Made by a program: the position numbers and the translations under genes
Shown: positions 31,162 through 39,760 of the stretch, one piece after another
Layout of the letters: each line of letters opens with the position of its first letter
Numbering within the stretch: the first letter of the stretch is position 1
Notes under the pieces: model-generated
What the model saw: the letters and a program-made list of their open reading frames with translations, nothing else
The model's database searches: none
What the model was told of the DNA's origin: nothing
Assembly (NCBI GenBank): GCA_963777565.1
Contig: CAVZQZ010000006.1
Location: 496,001-560,000, forward strand
From: CALMEC01 sp963777565
GTDB taxonomy: Bacteria; Actinomycetota; Thermoleophilia; Miltoncostaeales; Miltoncostaeaceae
Direction of reading: 5' to 3'
Length of the DNA: 64,000 nt

Positions 31162-31193
31162 AAAAAACCCAGGCCGGCTGCCGCCGAACTGGG
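31162..31193 (-). terminator. Terminator-like hairpin in the guaB3 leader
   Basis: On the minus strand CCCAG, an inner CGGC/GCCG stem and CTGGG are followed by six T residues. It lies about 55 nt before the guaB3 ATG and about 40 nt after the predicted transcription start, so it can act as an attenuator. Confidence 0.55.
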
Positions 31194-31241
31194 CTTCGTG
31201 GTTGCTTCAGAAACAAGTCCGTCACGCGCGTCTGACGTATG

Positions 31242-31271
31242 AGCGTACCAGCCCCGTGTTCGGCGCCGCAA
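31242..31271 (-). promoter_or_regulatory. Putative guaB3-guaA promoter
   Basis: TTGCGG (31271-31266), 18-nt spacer, TACGCT (31247-31242). It predicts a leader of about 125 nt that contains the terminator-like hairpin. Confidence 0.4.
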
Positions 31272-31352
31272 CGGACATTTCACGCATTGTGCTTCCGTTC
31301 GAGGGGATCGACGCGCATCTGACGAGCGAAAAGCCCGCCGAACGCGGACGCA

Positions 31353-31385
31353 GCCTGCGCCAGTATCGGGAATACTGGCGCAGGC
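31353..31385 (-). terminator. Perfect 14-bp hairpin downstream of fruK
   Basis: GCCTGCGCCAGTAT (31353-31366), loop CGGGA and its exact reverse complement (31372-31385). It lies about 150 nt after the fruK stop and before the guaB3 promoter on the minus strand. There is no U tract, so it may be a terminator, an mRNA 3' stabiliser or a protein-binding palindrome. The rest of 31272-31533 shows no gene. Confidence 0.5.
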
Positions 31386-31533
31386 GAGGACAAAGCTGCC
31401 TCGTGCGATCGCGACGCGAGGGACGTTGCGAACTCGGCGGAAGCTTTGCAGCCGTCAGATCGCGGCGAAACCCCTGGATGGGAGCACCGGTATGCGTTTC
31501 GACCCGGGGCGGTGGCGACGTGCGCCGGTGCGA

Positions 31534-32478
31534 TCAACCGATCTCGGCAATCTCGACGCGACGGGCCAACGCGTCGACGTCGTCGGGGTCGAACACCCCG
31601 GCGCCGAGCCTGAGGGTGTTCGCCGCGCCGCACGCGACCGCCCGCCGGACTGCCTGGTCGGGTGACGGGTTCGCGAGCCAGGCGGCGACGAAGCCGGCGA
31701 GGAACGCGTCGCCCGAGCCGACGCTCGCGACGATGTCGGTGACCGGGTCGATCCGCGCGCGGAAGGTCCGGCCGTCCTTCCCCTCGCCGAACCTGGCGAC
31801 GCAGCCGTCCACGTCGTGGATGAGCACGATCCCCGCGCCCATCTGGGCGAGCGCCGCCGCCCCGCCGGCGAGGTCGGAGTCGTCCTGGAACTCGTACCCG
31901 ACGATCTCCTCCGCCTCGCGCCGGTTGGGGCTGATGATGCCCGGCTCGCCGCCCAGCCCGGCCCGTAGGGCGCCGCCGAACGCGTCGAGGGCGGTCGGGA
32001 TGCTGGCGGCGCGCAGCTCATGGAGCATGGTGGCGTAGACGTCTTCGGGGACGTCGCGCGGCAGCGACCCCGCAAGCACGACGAGGTCCGCGCCCTTCGA
32101 CAAGTAGCGGAGCTTGTCGAACAGCACCGCGATCTCGTCCTGGCCGATGCGCGGCCCGACCTCGTTGATCTCCGTCTGCTCGCCGCTCATCGGATCGACG
32201 ACCGCGGTGGACACCCGCGACTCCTCGCGGATCCGGACGAAGTCGTTGAGGATCCCCTCCGCCGTGAGCTCCTCGATGATCGTGGTTCCGGTCCGGCCGC
32301 CGGCGAGACCAGTCGCGATGACCGGCTCGCCGAGGCGCTTGAGCGCACGGGCGACGTTGACGCCCTTGCCACCCGGCAGCGCGATCGCGTCCGTCGCGCG
32401 ATGTCGATGCCCGCTGGCGAAGCTCGGCACGGTCAGCGTGCGGTCGAGGGCCGCGTTCAGTGTCACGGTGAGGATCAC
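31534..32478 (-). CDS. fruK: PfkB-family sugar kinase, probably 1-phosphofructokinase
   Basis: 314 residues. The N-terminal MILTVTLNAALDRTLTVPSF and LPGGKGVNVARALKRLG are typical of the FruK/LacC branch of the ribokinase family. The active site has SVGSGDAFLAGFVAAWL with the catalytic Asp. ISPNRREAEEIVGYEF is a second family signature. It would phosphorylate fructose-1-phosphate or tagatose-6-phosphate. No PTS gene is nearby, so the substrate is open. The ATG overlaps the dacA stop by 4 nt. Confidence 0.87.
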   Translation of the reverse strand: MILTVTLNAALDRTLTVPSFASGHRHRATDAIALPGGKGVNVARALKRLGEPVIATGLAGGRTGTTIIEELTAEGILNDFVRIREESRVSTAVVDPMSGEQTEINEVGPRIGQDEIAVLFDKLRYLSKGADLVVLAGSLPRDVPEDVYATMLHELRAASIPTALDAFGGALRAGLGGEPGIISPNRREAEEIVGYEFQDDSDLAGGAAALAQMGAGIVLIHDVDGCVARFGEGKDGRTFRARIDPVTDIVASVGSGDAFLAGFVAAWLANPSPDQAVRRAVACGAANTLRLGAGVFDPDDVDALARRVEIAEIG

Positions 32479-33602
32479 AGGAGTCTCCCGATGCCGGAGC
32501 GTATGCGTTCGGCGACGCTCGGGCCGTCGACGGCCTCAGCCAGCACGAGCTCGCGCGTCCCGATGACGCGCGGCCCCTCGGTGATGGCCACCTGACCCAC
32601 GACTTCGCCCCTGACACCGGGACCGACGAGCTCCGCGGGCGCCACGATCGTGCGGCGCAGTTTGCGCCCCAGGCGGATCGTCGTGGCGAGCGGCTTGTCC
32701 ACGGTGACGGGGGCCATGACCCCGGGTCGGTCCCGCACCGGGATGCGCAGCACCACCTGGCCCGCGCGGAGCGGCTCGAGCCGGACGTACTGGGCGAAGC
32801 CCCAGTCGAGCAGCCGCTTGGCGTCGCGGGCCCGCTGGCTGCGGCTGGGCGACCCGATCATCGCCGCGTACAGCTCCACACCGTTCGACCGGCGCTTCGC
32901 GTGCGCCACGAGGGCGTATCCGGCGCCCGCGGTGTGGCCCGTCTTGATGCCGTCCGCCTCGGGATCCATCGCGAGGAGGTCGTTCTCGGATTCGAGCTTG
33001 CGGGTGCCGCGCCCGCCCGGACCGGGAATGGTGGCGACCCGCCGGCCGACCACCTGGCGCAGCAACGGGATCTGGAACGCGCGCTCCCCGAGGGTCACGA
33101 GGTCGCGCACGCTCGAATAGTGCCCCTTGCTGTCGAGGCCATGCGGGTTGGCGAACCTGGTGTTCGCCAGGCCCATTTCCTTCGCCTCGGCGTTCATGTA
33201 CCCCACGAACCTGGGCTCCGACCCGCGGCCCACGTGCGCGGCGAGCGCGATCGAGGCATCGTTCCCGCTGGCGATCATGAGTCCGGTCAGAAGGGTTCGC
33301 ACCGACAGCCGCTCACCGGCGACGAGCCCCGAGGTCGAGCCACCGGCGGCCACCGCGGAGCGGGGAACGACGACGCTGTCGGTCAGCTTGCTGCGTTCGA
33401 TCGCCACGATGGCGGTCATGATCTTCGTAGTGCTCGCCATGGGCAGCCGGCGATCCGCGGCCCGCTCGACGAGGATCTCCTCGGACTGCGGGTTGACCAG
33501 GATGTAGGCCCGGGCGGCGACCGGCGGCGGCGCGGCGGCGGCGCCTGCCGCGAACGCGACGGCGATCGTCCCTGCGGCGAGGAGCGACCACGGGCGCATC
33601 AC
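32475..33602 (-). CDS. dacA: D-alanyl-D-alanine carboxypeptidase (S11, PBP5-like)
   Basis: 375 residues from GTG 33602 (ATG at 33599 is next). It trims the terminal D-Ala of peptidoglycan stem peptides outside the membrane. A signal peptide is seen at 1-23. The serine peptidase motifs are all present: S57-T-T-K60, S112-G-N114 and K220-T-G. A C-terminal beta domain follows from about 270. No clear C-terminal amphipathic anchor is visible. A TAGATT -10 box sits 6 nt before the GTG, so it may be transcribed both from pyrF and from its own promoter. Confidence 0.92.
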   Translation of the reverse strand: MMRPWSLLAAGTIAVAFAAGAAAAPPPVAARAYILVNPQSEEILVERAADRRLPMASTTKIMTAIVAIERSKLTDSVVVPRSAVAAGGSTSGLVAGERLSVRTLLTGLMIASGNDASIALAAHVGRGSEPRFVGYMNAEAKEMGLANTRFANPHGLDSKGHYSSVRDLVTLGERAFQIPLLRQVVGRRVATIPGPGGRGTRKLESENDLLAMDPEADGIKTGHTAGAGYALVAHAKRRSNGVELYAAMIGSPSRSQRARDAKRLLDWGFAQYVRLEPLRAGQVVLRIPVRDRPGVMAPVTVDKPLATTIRLGRKLRRTIVAPAELVGPGVRGEVVGQVAITEGPRVIGTRELVLAEAVDGPSVAERIRSGIGRLL

Positions 33603-33608
33603 GCGGCC

Positions 33609-33614
33609 AATCTA
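33609..33614 (-). promoter_or_regulatory. -10 box of dacA
   Basis: TAGATT on the minus strand, 6 nt before GTG 33602 and overlapping the pyrF stop codon. Confidence 0.4.
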
Positions 33615-34436
33615 ACCATTCCCGGCCGACAGCCAGGCGTTCCAGACCGTCTCCCGCAGCTCGCCGGCAGCCCGGGCGGAGTCGTCGGCGTAGATGATCG
33701 AGCGGCTGGCCGACACGAGCGCACCGGCTGCGCGCCCGCCGAACGCGGGCCCGAGCTGGTCCGGCCGGCCTCCCTGGGCGCCGACCCCCGGGAGGAGGAG
33801 CACCTGGTGCGGCATGAGCGCGCGCAACGCCGCGAGGCGCTGCGGCACCGTCGCACCGACCACCGCGCCGACGGCCGAGAGGCCGGCGGCGCCGACGCTC
33901 GGCGCCCCCCACGTCGCGACCCGTTCGGCCACAGCCTCGTGCCACAAGCGTCCGTCGGCGAGGACGAGGTCCTGCAGGTCGGCGGCCCCCGGGTTGGACG
34001 TGCGCACGAGGACGAAGAGGCCGCGCCCGCCGGCAACCGCGGCGTCGATGAACGGCGCCACCGCGTCGCCGCCGAGCATGGGGTTGACGGTGAGCGCATC
34101 CACGGGGTCGTGGAGGAAAGCCTCGGCGTATGCGCGCGCGGTCGCGTCGATGTCGCCCCGCTTGGCGTCGGCGATCACGAGCAGCCCGGCGTCGCGGGCG
34201 GCCGCGGCAACCGACTCGTATGCACGCCAGCCGTCGGCGCCGAAGCGCTCGAAGCATGCGAGCTGGGGCTTCGCGGCCACGCACCGCGAGCCAGCGGCGT
34301 CGATGACATCGCGGCAGAAGCGCTCGGCGCCCGCGGCCCCGCCCGGGACGCGCGCGGGATCCGGGTCGAGACCGAGAACGATCTGGCTCTCGCGGACCGC
34401 GACCGCGGCCGCGAGGCGGTCGCCGAAGCCGGTCAC
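33612..34436 (-). CDS. pyrF: Orotidine 5'-phosphate decarboxylase, type 2
   Basis: 274 residues from GTG 34436. PyrF makes UMP by decarboxylating OMP. The catalytic motif is LVIADAKRGDIDATARAYAE. The length, IVLGLDPDPARVP near the N-terminus and TVNPMLGGDAVAPFI are typical of the longer type 2 enzymes. The GTG overlaps the stop of the transporter gene (GTGA). The other pyrimidine genes are not in the window. Confidence 0.93.
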   Translation of the reverse strand: MTGFGDRLAAAVAVRESQIVLGLDPDPARVPGGAAGAERFCRDVIDAAGSRCVAAKPQLACFERFGADGWRAYESVAAAARDAGLLVIADAKRGDIDATARAYAEAFLHDPVDALTVNPMLGGDAVAPFIDAAVAGGRGLFVLVRTSNPGAADLQDLVLADGRLWHEAVAERVATWGAPSVGAAGLSAVGAVVGATVPQRLAALRALMPHQVLLLPGVGAQGGRPDQLGPAFGGRAAGALVSASRSIIYADDSARAAGELRETVWNAWLSAGNG

Positions 34437-35344
34437 AGGAGCGCCCGGAGGGTCGGGAGCACCACCGTCGCCAGGAGCGTCGTCACGACCACGGCCCCGG
34501 CGATCACGTCCGTTCGGAGCTTGAACCATCCACCGATCACGAGCGACATCATGGCGGTTGGCATGGCTGTCATGAGCACCACGGTACGCAGCACGTCGCC
34601 GTCGAGCCCGAGTGCAAGCGCGACGGCGAGTCCGACGGCGGGGGCGATCACGAACCGGCCGGCCGCGACGAGCCCGACCTCCCGCCAGGCGCGACGGACC
34701 CCGTCCCACTCGATCACGAGCCCCGCGTAGATCAGCACCAGCGGCAGGACCGCAGCGCCGAGGATTTCGAGGGGGCGGTCGATGACCTCGGGGAGATCGT
34801 GGACGCCGGCGAGGTTCAACGTGAGCCCGACGGCGAGCGCCCACATGGGCGGCAGGAGCAGGTTGCGCCACATCGCCGTCGCGGGAGCGCTCTCCGCGGA
34901 GGGATCGCCGAAGCGGCCCGCGATCCAGACGGTGCTGGTCCACGTGAGGATTCCCGTGCAGAACGCGTCGAACATGACGGCGGTCGCAACGGAGAGGCTG
35001 GGGCCGGATGCGGCGATGAGCGGGATCCCGAAGAACCCGGTGTTCCCGACAGCGGTGGCGACGAGAAGGGCGCCCGTCGTCGGCCGGTCGAAGCGTGCGA
35101 AGCGCGCGATCGCGAGCATCGTCACGAGGAGCACCCCGTGGACGACGTACCCTACGATCGGAACGAGCGCGAGGGAGGGGTCGAGGTCGGCCGTGACCAT
35201 CGCGCGCAGCACGAGGGCCGGCAGCGCGAGGTAGAGCACGACCTGCACGAGTATCGGCCCGTCCTTCGGCCGCAGCACTCCAACCCGGCGGGCAAACCAG
35301 CCGAGCAGGATGATCACGAGGGCGCCGACCGCGGTGGCGGTCAC
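34433..35344 (-). CDS. AEC-family (auxin efflux carrier-like) permease
   Basis: 303 residues with about ten membrane segments in two repeats. The first repeat has LPALVLRAMVTADLDPSLAL and the loop with AVGNTGFFGIPLIAASGPS; the second has PLVLIYAGLVIEW and TAMPTAMMSLVIGGWF. Bacterial members move malate or other organic acids, but the substrate here cannot be read. It starts at GTG 35344 and leads the transporter-pyrF-dacA-fruK series. Confidence 0.82.
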   Translation of the reverse strand: MTATAVGALVIILLGWFARRVGVLRPKDGPILVQVVLYLALPALVLRAMVTADLDPSLALVPIVGYVVHGVLLVTMLAIARFARFDRPTTGALLVATAVGNTGFFGIPLIAASGPSLSVATAVMFDAFCTGILTWTSTVWIAGRFGDPSAESAPATAMWRNLLLPPMWALAVGLTLNLAGVHDLPEVIDRPLEILGAAVLPLVLIYAGLVIEWDGVRRAWREVGLVAAGRFVIAPAVGLAVALALGLDGDVLRTVVLMTAMPTAMMSLVIGGWFKLRTDVIAGAVVVTTLLATVVLPTLRALL

Positions 35345-35506
35345 CAGGCGGGGCGGCCCTCAGCGACGATCGGCCGACCGCCGAGGTCGTCGTGGTCGCG
35401 CGTTGCGGCGATCAGGCGCCTCGTGCGGTGCGTCATCGGCGCAATGATGACCCACTTGCGCGGCGCCCGGGCCGCCGCCTGCACCCATTCTTCCGCGACC
35501 GAAATG

Positions 35507-35535
35507 GCGACGGGGGCCACTTGGGCCCCCGTCGC
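35507..35535 (-). terminator. groEL terminator
   Basis: GCGACGGGGGCC, loop ACTTG, GGCCCCCGTCGC: a perfect 12-bp stem 25 nt after the groEL stop on the minus strand, followed by a short T-containing stretch. The rest of the gap to the AEC gene shows no gene. Confidence 0.7.
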
Positions 35536-35560
35536 TCACTGGTTCGGCCTTGGAGCCGGA

Positions 35561-37195
35561 CTACATCATTCCGCCGCCGGGCATCCCGCCGCCGGGCATC
35601 CCGCCCATGCCGGCCATCGGGTCCTCACCGGGCTTGTCCACCACGACGCACTCGGTGGTGATGATGTTCTTCGCGATCGACGCGGCGTTCTGCAGCGCCG
35701 AACGCGTGACCATCGCCGGATCGATGATCCCGCTCTTGACGAGGTCGACGTACTCACCGGTCTCGACGTTGAGGCCCATTCCGGTTTTCAGGTCCCTGAC
35801 CTTGCCGATCACGACCGACCCCTCGAGGCCGGCGTTGTTGGCGAGCTGGCGAAGCGGCTCCTCGAGCGCACGACGCACGATGCGGGCCCCGGTCGCCTCG
35901 TCGCCCTCCAGCGTGAGCTTGTCCAATGCCGGAATGGCGTTGACGAGGACGAGGCCCCCGCCGGGGACGATGCCCTCCTCGAGCGCCGCGCGGGTCGCCT
36001 GCAGGGCGTCCTCCACCCGGTGCTTCTTCTCCTTCATCTCCGTCTCGGTCGCCGCGCCGACCTTCACCACCGCGACGCCACCCGCGAGCTTCGCAAGCCG
36101 CTCCTGCAGCTTCTCACGGTCGAAGTCGGAGTCGGTGTTGTCGAGCTCGGCCTTGATCGTGCGGATGCGGCCCTTGATCTCCTCCGGGTCGCCGGCACCG
36201 TCGATGATGGTGGTGAAGTCCTTGCCCACGACCACCTTGCGAGCACGGCCGAGCTGGTTGAGCTGGGTGTTCTCGAGCTTGAGGCCCATCTCCTCGCTGA
36301 TCTGCTCACCGCCGGTGAGGATCGCGATGTCCTCCAGCATCCGCTTACGCCGATCACCGAAGCCGGGGGCCTTCACCACGATGCCCGTGAACGTCCCACG
36401 CAACTTGTTCACGATCAACGTCGCCAACGCCTCACCCTCCACGTCCTCGGCGATGATCAGCAGCGACTTGCCGGTCTGGATAACCCGCTCGAGGAGCGGC
36501 AGCACATCCTTGACCTGGCTGATCTTGCCGCCGTGGGCGAGGATGAACGGGTCGTCGAGGATGGCCTCCATGCGCTCGGGATCGGTGACCATGTACGGCG
36601 ACATGTAGCCACGATCGAACTGCATGCCCTCCGTGAACTCCAACTCCATCCCGAACGTCTGACCCTCCTCGACGTTCACCACACCATCCTTACCGACCTT
36701 CTCGATCGCATCCGAGATGATGTCGCCAACCTCACGATCACGCGCCGAGATCGTCGCGACCCGGGCGATGTCCTCCTTGCCCTGCACGTCGCGGGCCGAC
36801 TTGCGGATGTGCTCCACCACCACGTCGACCGCCTGCTCGATCCCGCGCTTGAGCCCCATCGGATTCGCACCCGCAGCCACATTCTTGAGCCCTTCCCGGA
36901 CGATCGCCTGCGCGAGCAGGGTCGCGGTGGTGGTGCCGTCCCCGGCGACGTCGTTCGTCGCGGTGGCAACCTCGCGCACGAGCTGCGCCCCCTGATTCTC
37001 GAACGGGTCCTCCACGTCGATCTCACGGGCGATGGTCACGCCGTCGTTGGTGATCGTCGGAGCGCCGAACTTGCGGTCGATCACCACGTAGCGGCCCTTG
37101 GGGCCGAGGGTGACCTTCACCGCGTCAGCGAGAGTGTTGACGCCGCGCTCGAGTGCGCGTCGTGCATCCTCGTCGAACTTGATTTCCTTCGCCAT
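35561..37195 (-). CDS. groL: 60 kDa chaperonin GroEL
   Basis: 544 residues. It folds proteins in a double-ring ATP-driven chamber with GroES. Family marks are FDEDARRALERGVNTLADAV, VTLGPKGRYVV, the ATP loop AGDGTTTATLLAQAI and EEGIVPGGGLVLVNAIPAL. The C-terminus is the usual Gly/Met tail (GGMPGGGMPGGGMM). It follows groES by 32 nt and ends before a strong hairpin. Confidence 0.97.
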   Translation of the reverse strand: MAKEIKFDEDARRALERGVNTLADAVKVTLGPKGRYVVIDRKFGAPTITNDGVTIAREIDVEDPFENQGAQLVREVATATNDVAGDGTTTATLLAQAIVREGLKNVAAGANPMGLKRGIEQAVDVVVEHIRKSARDVQGKEDIARVATISARDREVGDIISDAIEKVGKDGVVNVEEGQTFGMELEFTEGMQFDRGYMSPYMVTDPERMEAILDDPFILAHGGKISQVKDVLPLLERVIQTGKSLLIIAEDVEGEALATLIVNKLRGTFTGIVVKAPGFGDRRKRMLEDIAILTGGEQISEEMGLKLENTQLNQLGRARKVVVGKDFTTIIDGAGDPEEIKGRIRTIKAELDNTDSDFDREKLQERLAKLAGGVAVVKVGAATETEMKEKKHRVEDALQATRAALEEGIVPGGGLVLVNAIPALDKLTLEGDEATGARIVRRALEEPLRQLANNAGLEGSVVIGKVRDLKTGMGLNVETGEYVDLVKSGIIDPAMVTRSALQNAASIAKNIITTECVVVDKPGEDPMAGMGGMPGGGMPGGGMM

Positions 37196-37227
37196 TCGCT
37201 TGGTTCCCTTTCCTCAGTTCGGCTCGG

Positions 37228-37554
37228 TTATTTCTTCGCGCGCGACTTGGGCTTCGCGGCAGCAGCAGCGCCCTCGACCTTCGCGAGGATGTCGTGCTCG
37301 GCGAGGATCAGGTAGTCGTCGCCGTCGATCTGCACCTCGGTGCCGCCGTACTTGGAGTAGATGATCTCGTCACCCACCGCGACGTCGAGCGGGATTCGCT
37401 CGCCGTCGTCCCACCGTCCGTCACCGACGGCGAGCACCTTGCCGCGCTGCGGCTTCTCCTTCGCGGTGTCGGGGAGCACGATCCCGCTGGCGGTGACCTG
37501 CTCCGCCTCCAGTCCCTGCACGATCACGCGATCGCCGATCGGCTTCAGATTCAA
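37228..37554 (-). CDS. groS: 10 kDa chaperonin GroES
   Basis: 108 residues. The co-chaperonin cap of GroEL. The mobile loop region VTASGIVLPDTAKEKPQRGK and VAVGDEIIYSKYGGTEVQID are clear. A short Ala/Lys-rich tail (VEGAAAAAKPKSRAKK) extends past the usual end at about residue 95. The gene is preceded by a CIRCE operator. Confidence 0.96.
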   Translation of the reverse strand: MNLKPIGDRVIVQGLEAEQVTASGIVLPDTAKEKPQRGKVLAVGDGRWDDGERIPLDVAVGDEIIYSKYGGTEVQIDGDDYLILAEHDILAKVEGAAAAAKPKSRAKK

Positions 37555-37613
37555 TTGCGTTCCTCCTCGTGGGGTTCAGCGTGGGCGGGGTTCGGGTCGC
37601 ACGTCCGGGGGAA

Positions 37614-37640
37614 TTGGCACTCACCCGCCCCGAGTGCCAG
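37614..37640 (-). promoter_or_regulatory. CIRCE operator (HrcA site) of groESL
   Basis: TTGGCACTC, 9-nt spacer, GAGTGCCAG. This matches the CIRCE consensus TTAGCACTC-N9-GAGTGCTAA at 16 of 18 arm positions, and the changes keep the arms complementary. It lies 60 nt upstream of groES. HrcA repression in the absence of heat stress is the established role. Confidence 0.9.
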
Positions 37641-37641
37641 A

Positions 37642-37647
37642 AGACTA
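37642..37647 (-). promoter_or_regulatory. -10 box of groESL
   Basis: TAGTCT on the minus strand directly upstream of the CIRCE element, so the operator would cover the transcription start. The -35 is not clear. Confidence 0.45.
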
Positions 37648-37710
37648 GCGAACCGGCAAGGCCGACGCCACCGGGCGACGCAACTTCGTCAACCGCACGG
37701 AACTCTTCCC

Positions 37711-38682
37711 TCAGGCGAGCCGGTCGGGCGCGTCCCGCCCGGCGAAGAAGGCCACGAGGTTGTCGATCGCGCGGTCGCCCATCGCGCGCCGCGCGTGCAC
37801 CGTCGCGCTGCCCAGATGCGGGAGCAACACGACGTTCTCGAGCTCTGTGAGCTCCCGCGGCATGTCCGGCTCCCGCTCGTAGACGTCGAGACCGGCGCCG
37901 GAGAGGGCACCGGCGGCGAGAGCCCGGCTGAGCGCGGCCTCGTCGACGATCCCGCCCCGTGCCGTGTTGATGAGCACCGAACCGGGGCGCATGAGCCCCA
38001 GCCGCGCCTCGTCGATCAGGTGCCGCGTCTGGGCCGTCGCGGGGCAGTGCAGCGACACGATGTCGCATGTCGCGAGGAGCTCGTCGAGAGATTCGCACCG
38101 GATCGCGGAGACGCCGGCCAGGGTCGCGGGGTCGACCGGCCGGGGCTGGAAGTAGCGGATGCGCATGCCGAAGCCATGCTGGGCCCTCGCCGCGACGGCG
38201 CGCCCGATGCGGCCCATCCCGACGAGGCCGAGCGTCGCGCCGGTGACGCGCGTGCCCAGCATGTGGGTCGGCCGCCAGCCGGTCCACGCTCCCGATCGGA
38301 CGTGCCGTTCGCCCTCCCCCACCCGTCGCATCACGGCGAGCAGCAACGCCATCGCGAGATCCGCCGTGTCGTCGGTGAGCACTCCCGGCGTGTTGGTCAC
38401 GACGATGCCGTGCTCCGCCGCCGCGGCGAGGTCGATGTGGTCGAATCCGACGCCGAAGTTCGCGACGATCCGCGCCCGCCGCGGCTCGGCGGCGAGCACG
38501 GCGGCGTCGATCCGGTCGGTGACCGTGACCAGCACGCCGTCGGCGGCGCGCATTGCCTCGGCCAGGTCGGCGGCGGCCAGGGGTTCGTCGGTGCTGTTCA
38601 GGGCGACGTCGAACAGCTCCGTAGCCCGCGCCTCGACGGACTCCGGGAGTCGCCGAGTCACGATCACGCGGGGCCGATCCAC
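37711..38682 (-). CDS. D-isomer-specific 2-hydroxyacid dehydrogenase (glyoxylate/hydroxypyruvate reductase-like)
   Basis: 323 residues from GTG 38682. The NAD(P)-binding motif is ATLGLVGMGRIGRAVAARA. Catalytic residues are Arg in INTARGGIVDE, Glu in YEREPDMP and His in LLPHLGSATVHARR. VANFGVGFDHIDLAAA and NTPGVLTDDTADLAMALLL fit the GyaR/GhrB branch, which reduces glyoxylate or hydroxypyruvate. It is divergent from the EamA transporter gene. Confidence 0.87.
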   Translation of the reverse strand: MDRPRVIVTRRLPESVEARATELFDVALNSTDEPLAAADLAEAMRAADGVLVTVTDRIDAAVLAAEPRRARIVANFGVGFDHIDLAAAAEHGIVVTNTPGVLTDDTADLAMALLLAVMRRVGEGERHVRSGAWTGWRPTHMLGTRVTGATLGLVGMGRIGRAVAARAQHGFGMRIRYFQPRPVDPATLAGVSAIRCESLDELLATCDIVSLHCPATAQTRHLIDEARLGLMRPGSVLINTARGGIVDEAALSRALAAGALSGAGLDVYEREPDMPRELTELENVVLLPHLGSATVHARRAMGDRAIDNLVAFFAGRDAPDRLA

Positions 38683-38812
38683 CCCGCAAGTCTGCCGAGC
38701 GCATCGCGTGCGTGCGAGCGACGGGGGTCGCTCACCGTCACGGCGCACGGTGGGATCCGCGCGTAGCCTCCTTCGCAGAGAAGCGGGCGATGCCCGATTA
38801 TCAGGAGGGCGT

Positions 38813-39760
38813 TTGCACGACGAGCCGCGGGAGGCCATCGCAACCGAAGTCGCCGCACGGCCCACGCGGATGGTGGTGGCCGCGGTGGCGTTCACGGTCG
38901 TCGCGTGGGCCTCGGCGTTCGTGGCGATCCGAACGGCGGGACGGGAGTTCTCACCGGGTCCGCTCAGCGTCATCCGCCTCGGCGTCGCTGCGCTCGTGCT
39001 CGGCGCCGCGGTCGCGATCCGCCGCGACCGGCTCCCCGGCTGGGCCGAGCTGCGGGGGGTGATCGTCTGCGGGGTGCTCTGGTTCGGGATCTACAACCTG
39101 GCGCTCAACGCCGGGGAGCGACGGGTGGACGCAGGGACCGCCGCCATGCTGGTGTACATCGCGCCGGTGCTGATCGCCCTCCTTGCTGGCTGGCTGCTTG
39201 GCGAGGGCTTCCCGCGGGCGCTGCTCATCGGCTGCGCGGTGAGCTTCGCCGGCGTCGTGCTGATCGCGCTGGCCGTGTCCGACGGCATCCGACTGGGCGG
39301 CGGGGCACTCCTTTGCCTGCTCGCGGCGGTCACCTACGCCGGCGGCGTGGTCGCGCAGAAGCCCGTGCTGTCGCGACGCTCGTCGCTGTCGATCACGTTC
39401 TCTGCCTGCGTCGTCGGCCTCGTCGTTTGCCTCCCGTTCGTCCCGCAGCTCGCCGGAGAGATCGGCGACGCCTCGGCGGGAGCAATCGCATGGAGCGTGT
39501 ACCTGGCGGTGGTCCCGACGGCGTTCGCGTTCACGACCTGGGCATACGCGCTCACGCAGACGACCGCGGGCCGCATGGCAAGCGCCTCGTACCTCGTCCC
39601 GCCCCTCGCCGTCCTGCTCGGCTGGGCGATCCTGGACGAGGCCCCGGCGGCGCTGGCGCTGATCGGCGGTGCGGTGACGCTGCTCGGCGTCGCCGTCGCC
39701 CAGCGTCGCCGACGAAGGGGCCGACGTGTAGGTTCGTCCACATGGCGGTCATCGACCTGA
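38813..39760 (+). CDS. EamA/DMT-family transporter
   Basis: 315 residues from TTG 38813, chosen because AGGAGG lies 6 nt upstream. There are ten membrane segments in two EamA repeats, with FVAIRTAGREFSPGPLSVIR in the first and YLVPPLAVLLGWAILDEAPA in the second. These proteins export amino acids or other small metabolites; the substrate is unknown. The C-terminus is a basic tail (QRRRRRGRRVG). Its 3' end overlaps the cyclase gene by 19 nt. Confidence 0.85.
   Translation: MHDEPREAIATEVAARPTRMVVAAVAFTVVAWASAFVAIRTAGREFSPGPLSVIRLGVAALVLGAAVAIRRDRLPGWAELRGVIVCGVLWFGIYNLALNAGERRVDAGTAAMLVYIAPVLIALLAGWLLGEGFPRALLIGCAVSFAGVVLIALAVSDGIRLGGGALLCLLAAVTYAGGVVAQKPVLSRRSSLSITFSACVVGLVVCLPFVPQLAGEIGDASAGAIAWSVYLAVVPTAFAFTTWAYALTQTTAGRMASASYLVPPLAVLLGWAILDEAPAALALIGGAVTLLGVAVAQRRRRRGRRVGSSTWRSST
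39729..39734 (+). promoter_or_regulatory. -10 box of the cyclase-family gene
   Basis: TAGGTT, 7 nt before the ATG at 39742, inside the end of the transporter gene. Confidence 0.35.

Noticed and set aside
31110..31250. Purine or other known riboswitch in the guaB3 leader
   Set aside because: I could not find the conserved core of any known purine or guanidine riboswitch; only a hairpin with a T run is supported.
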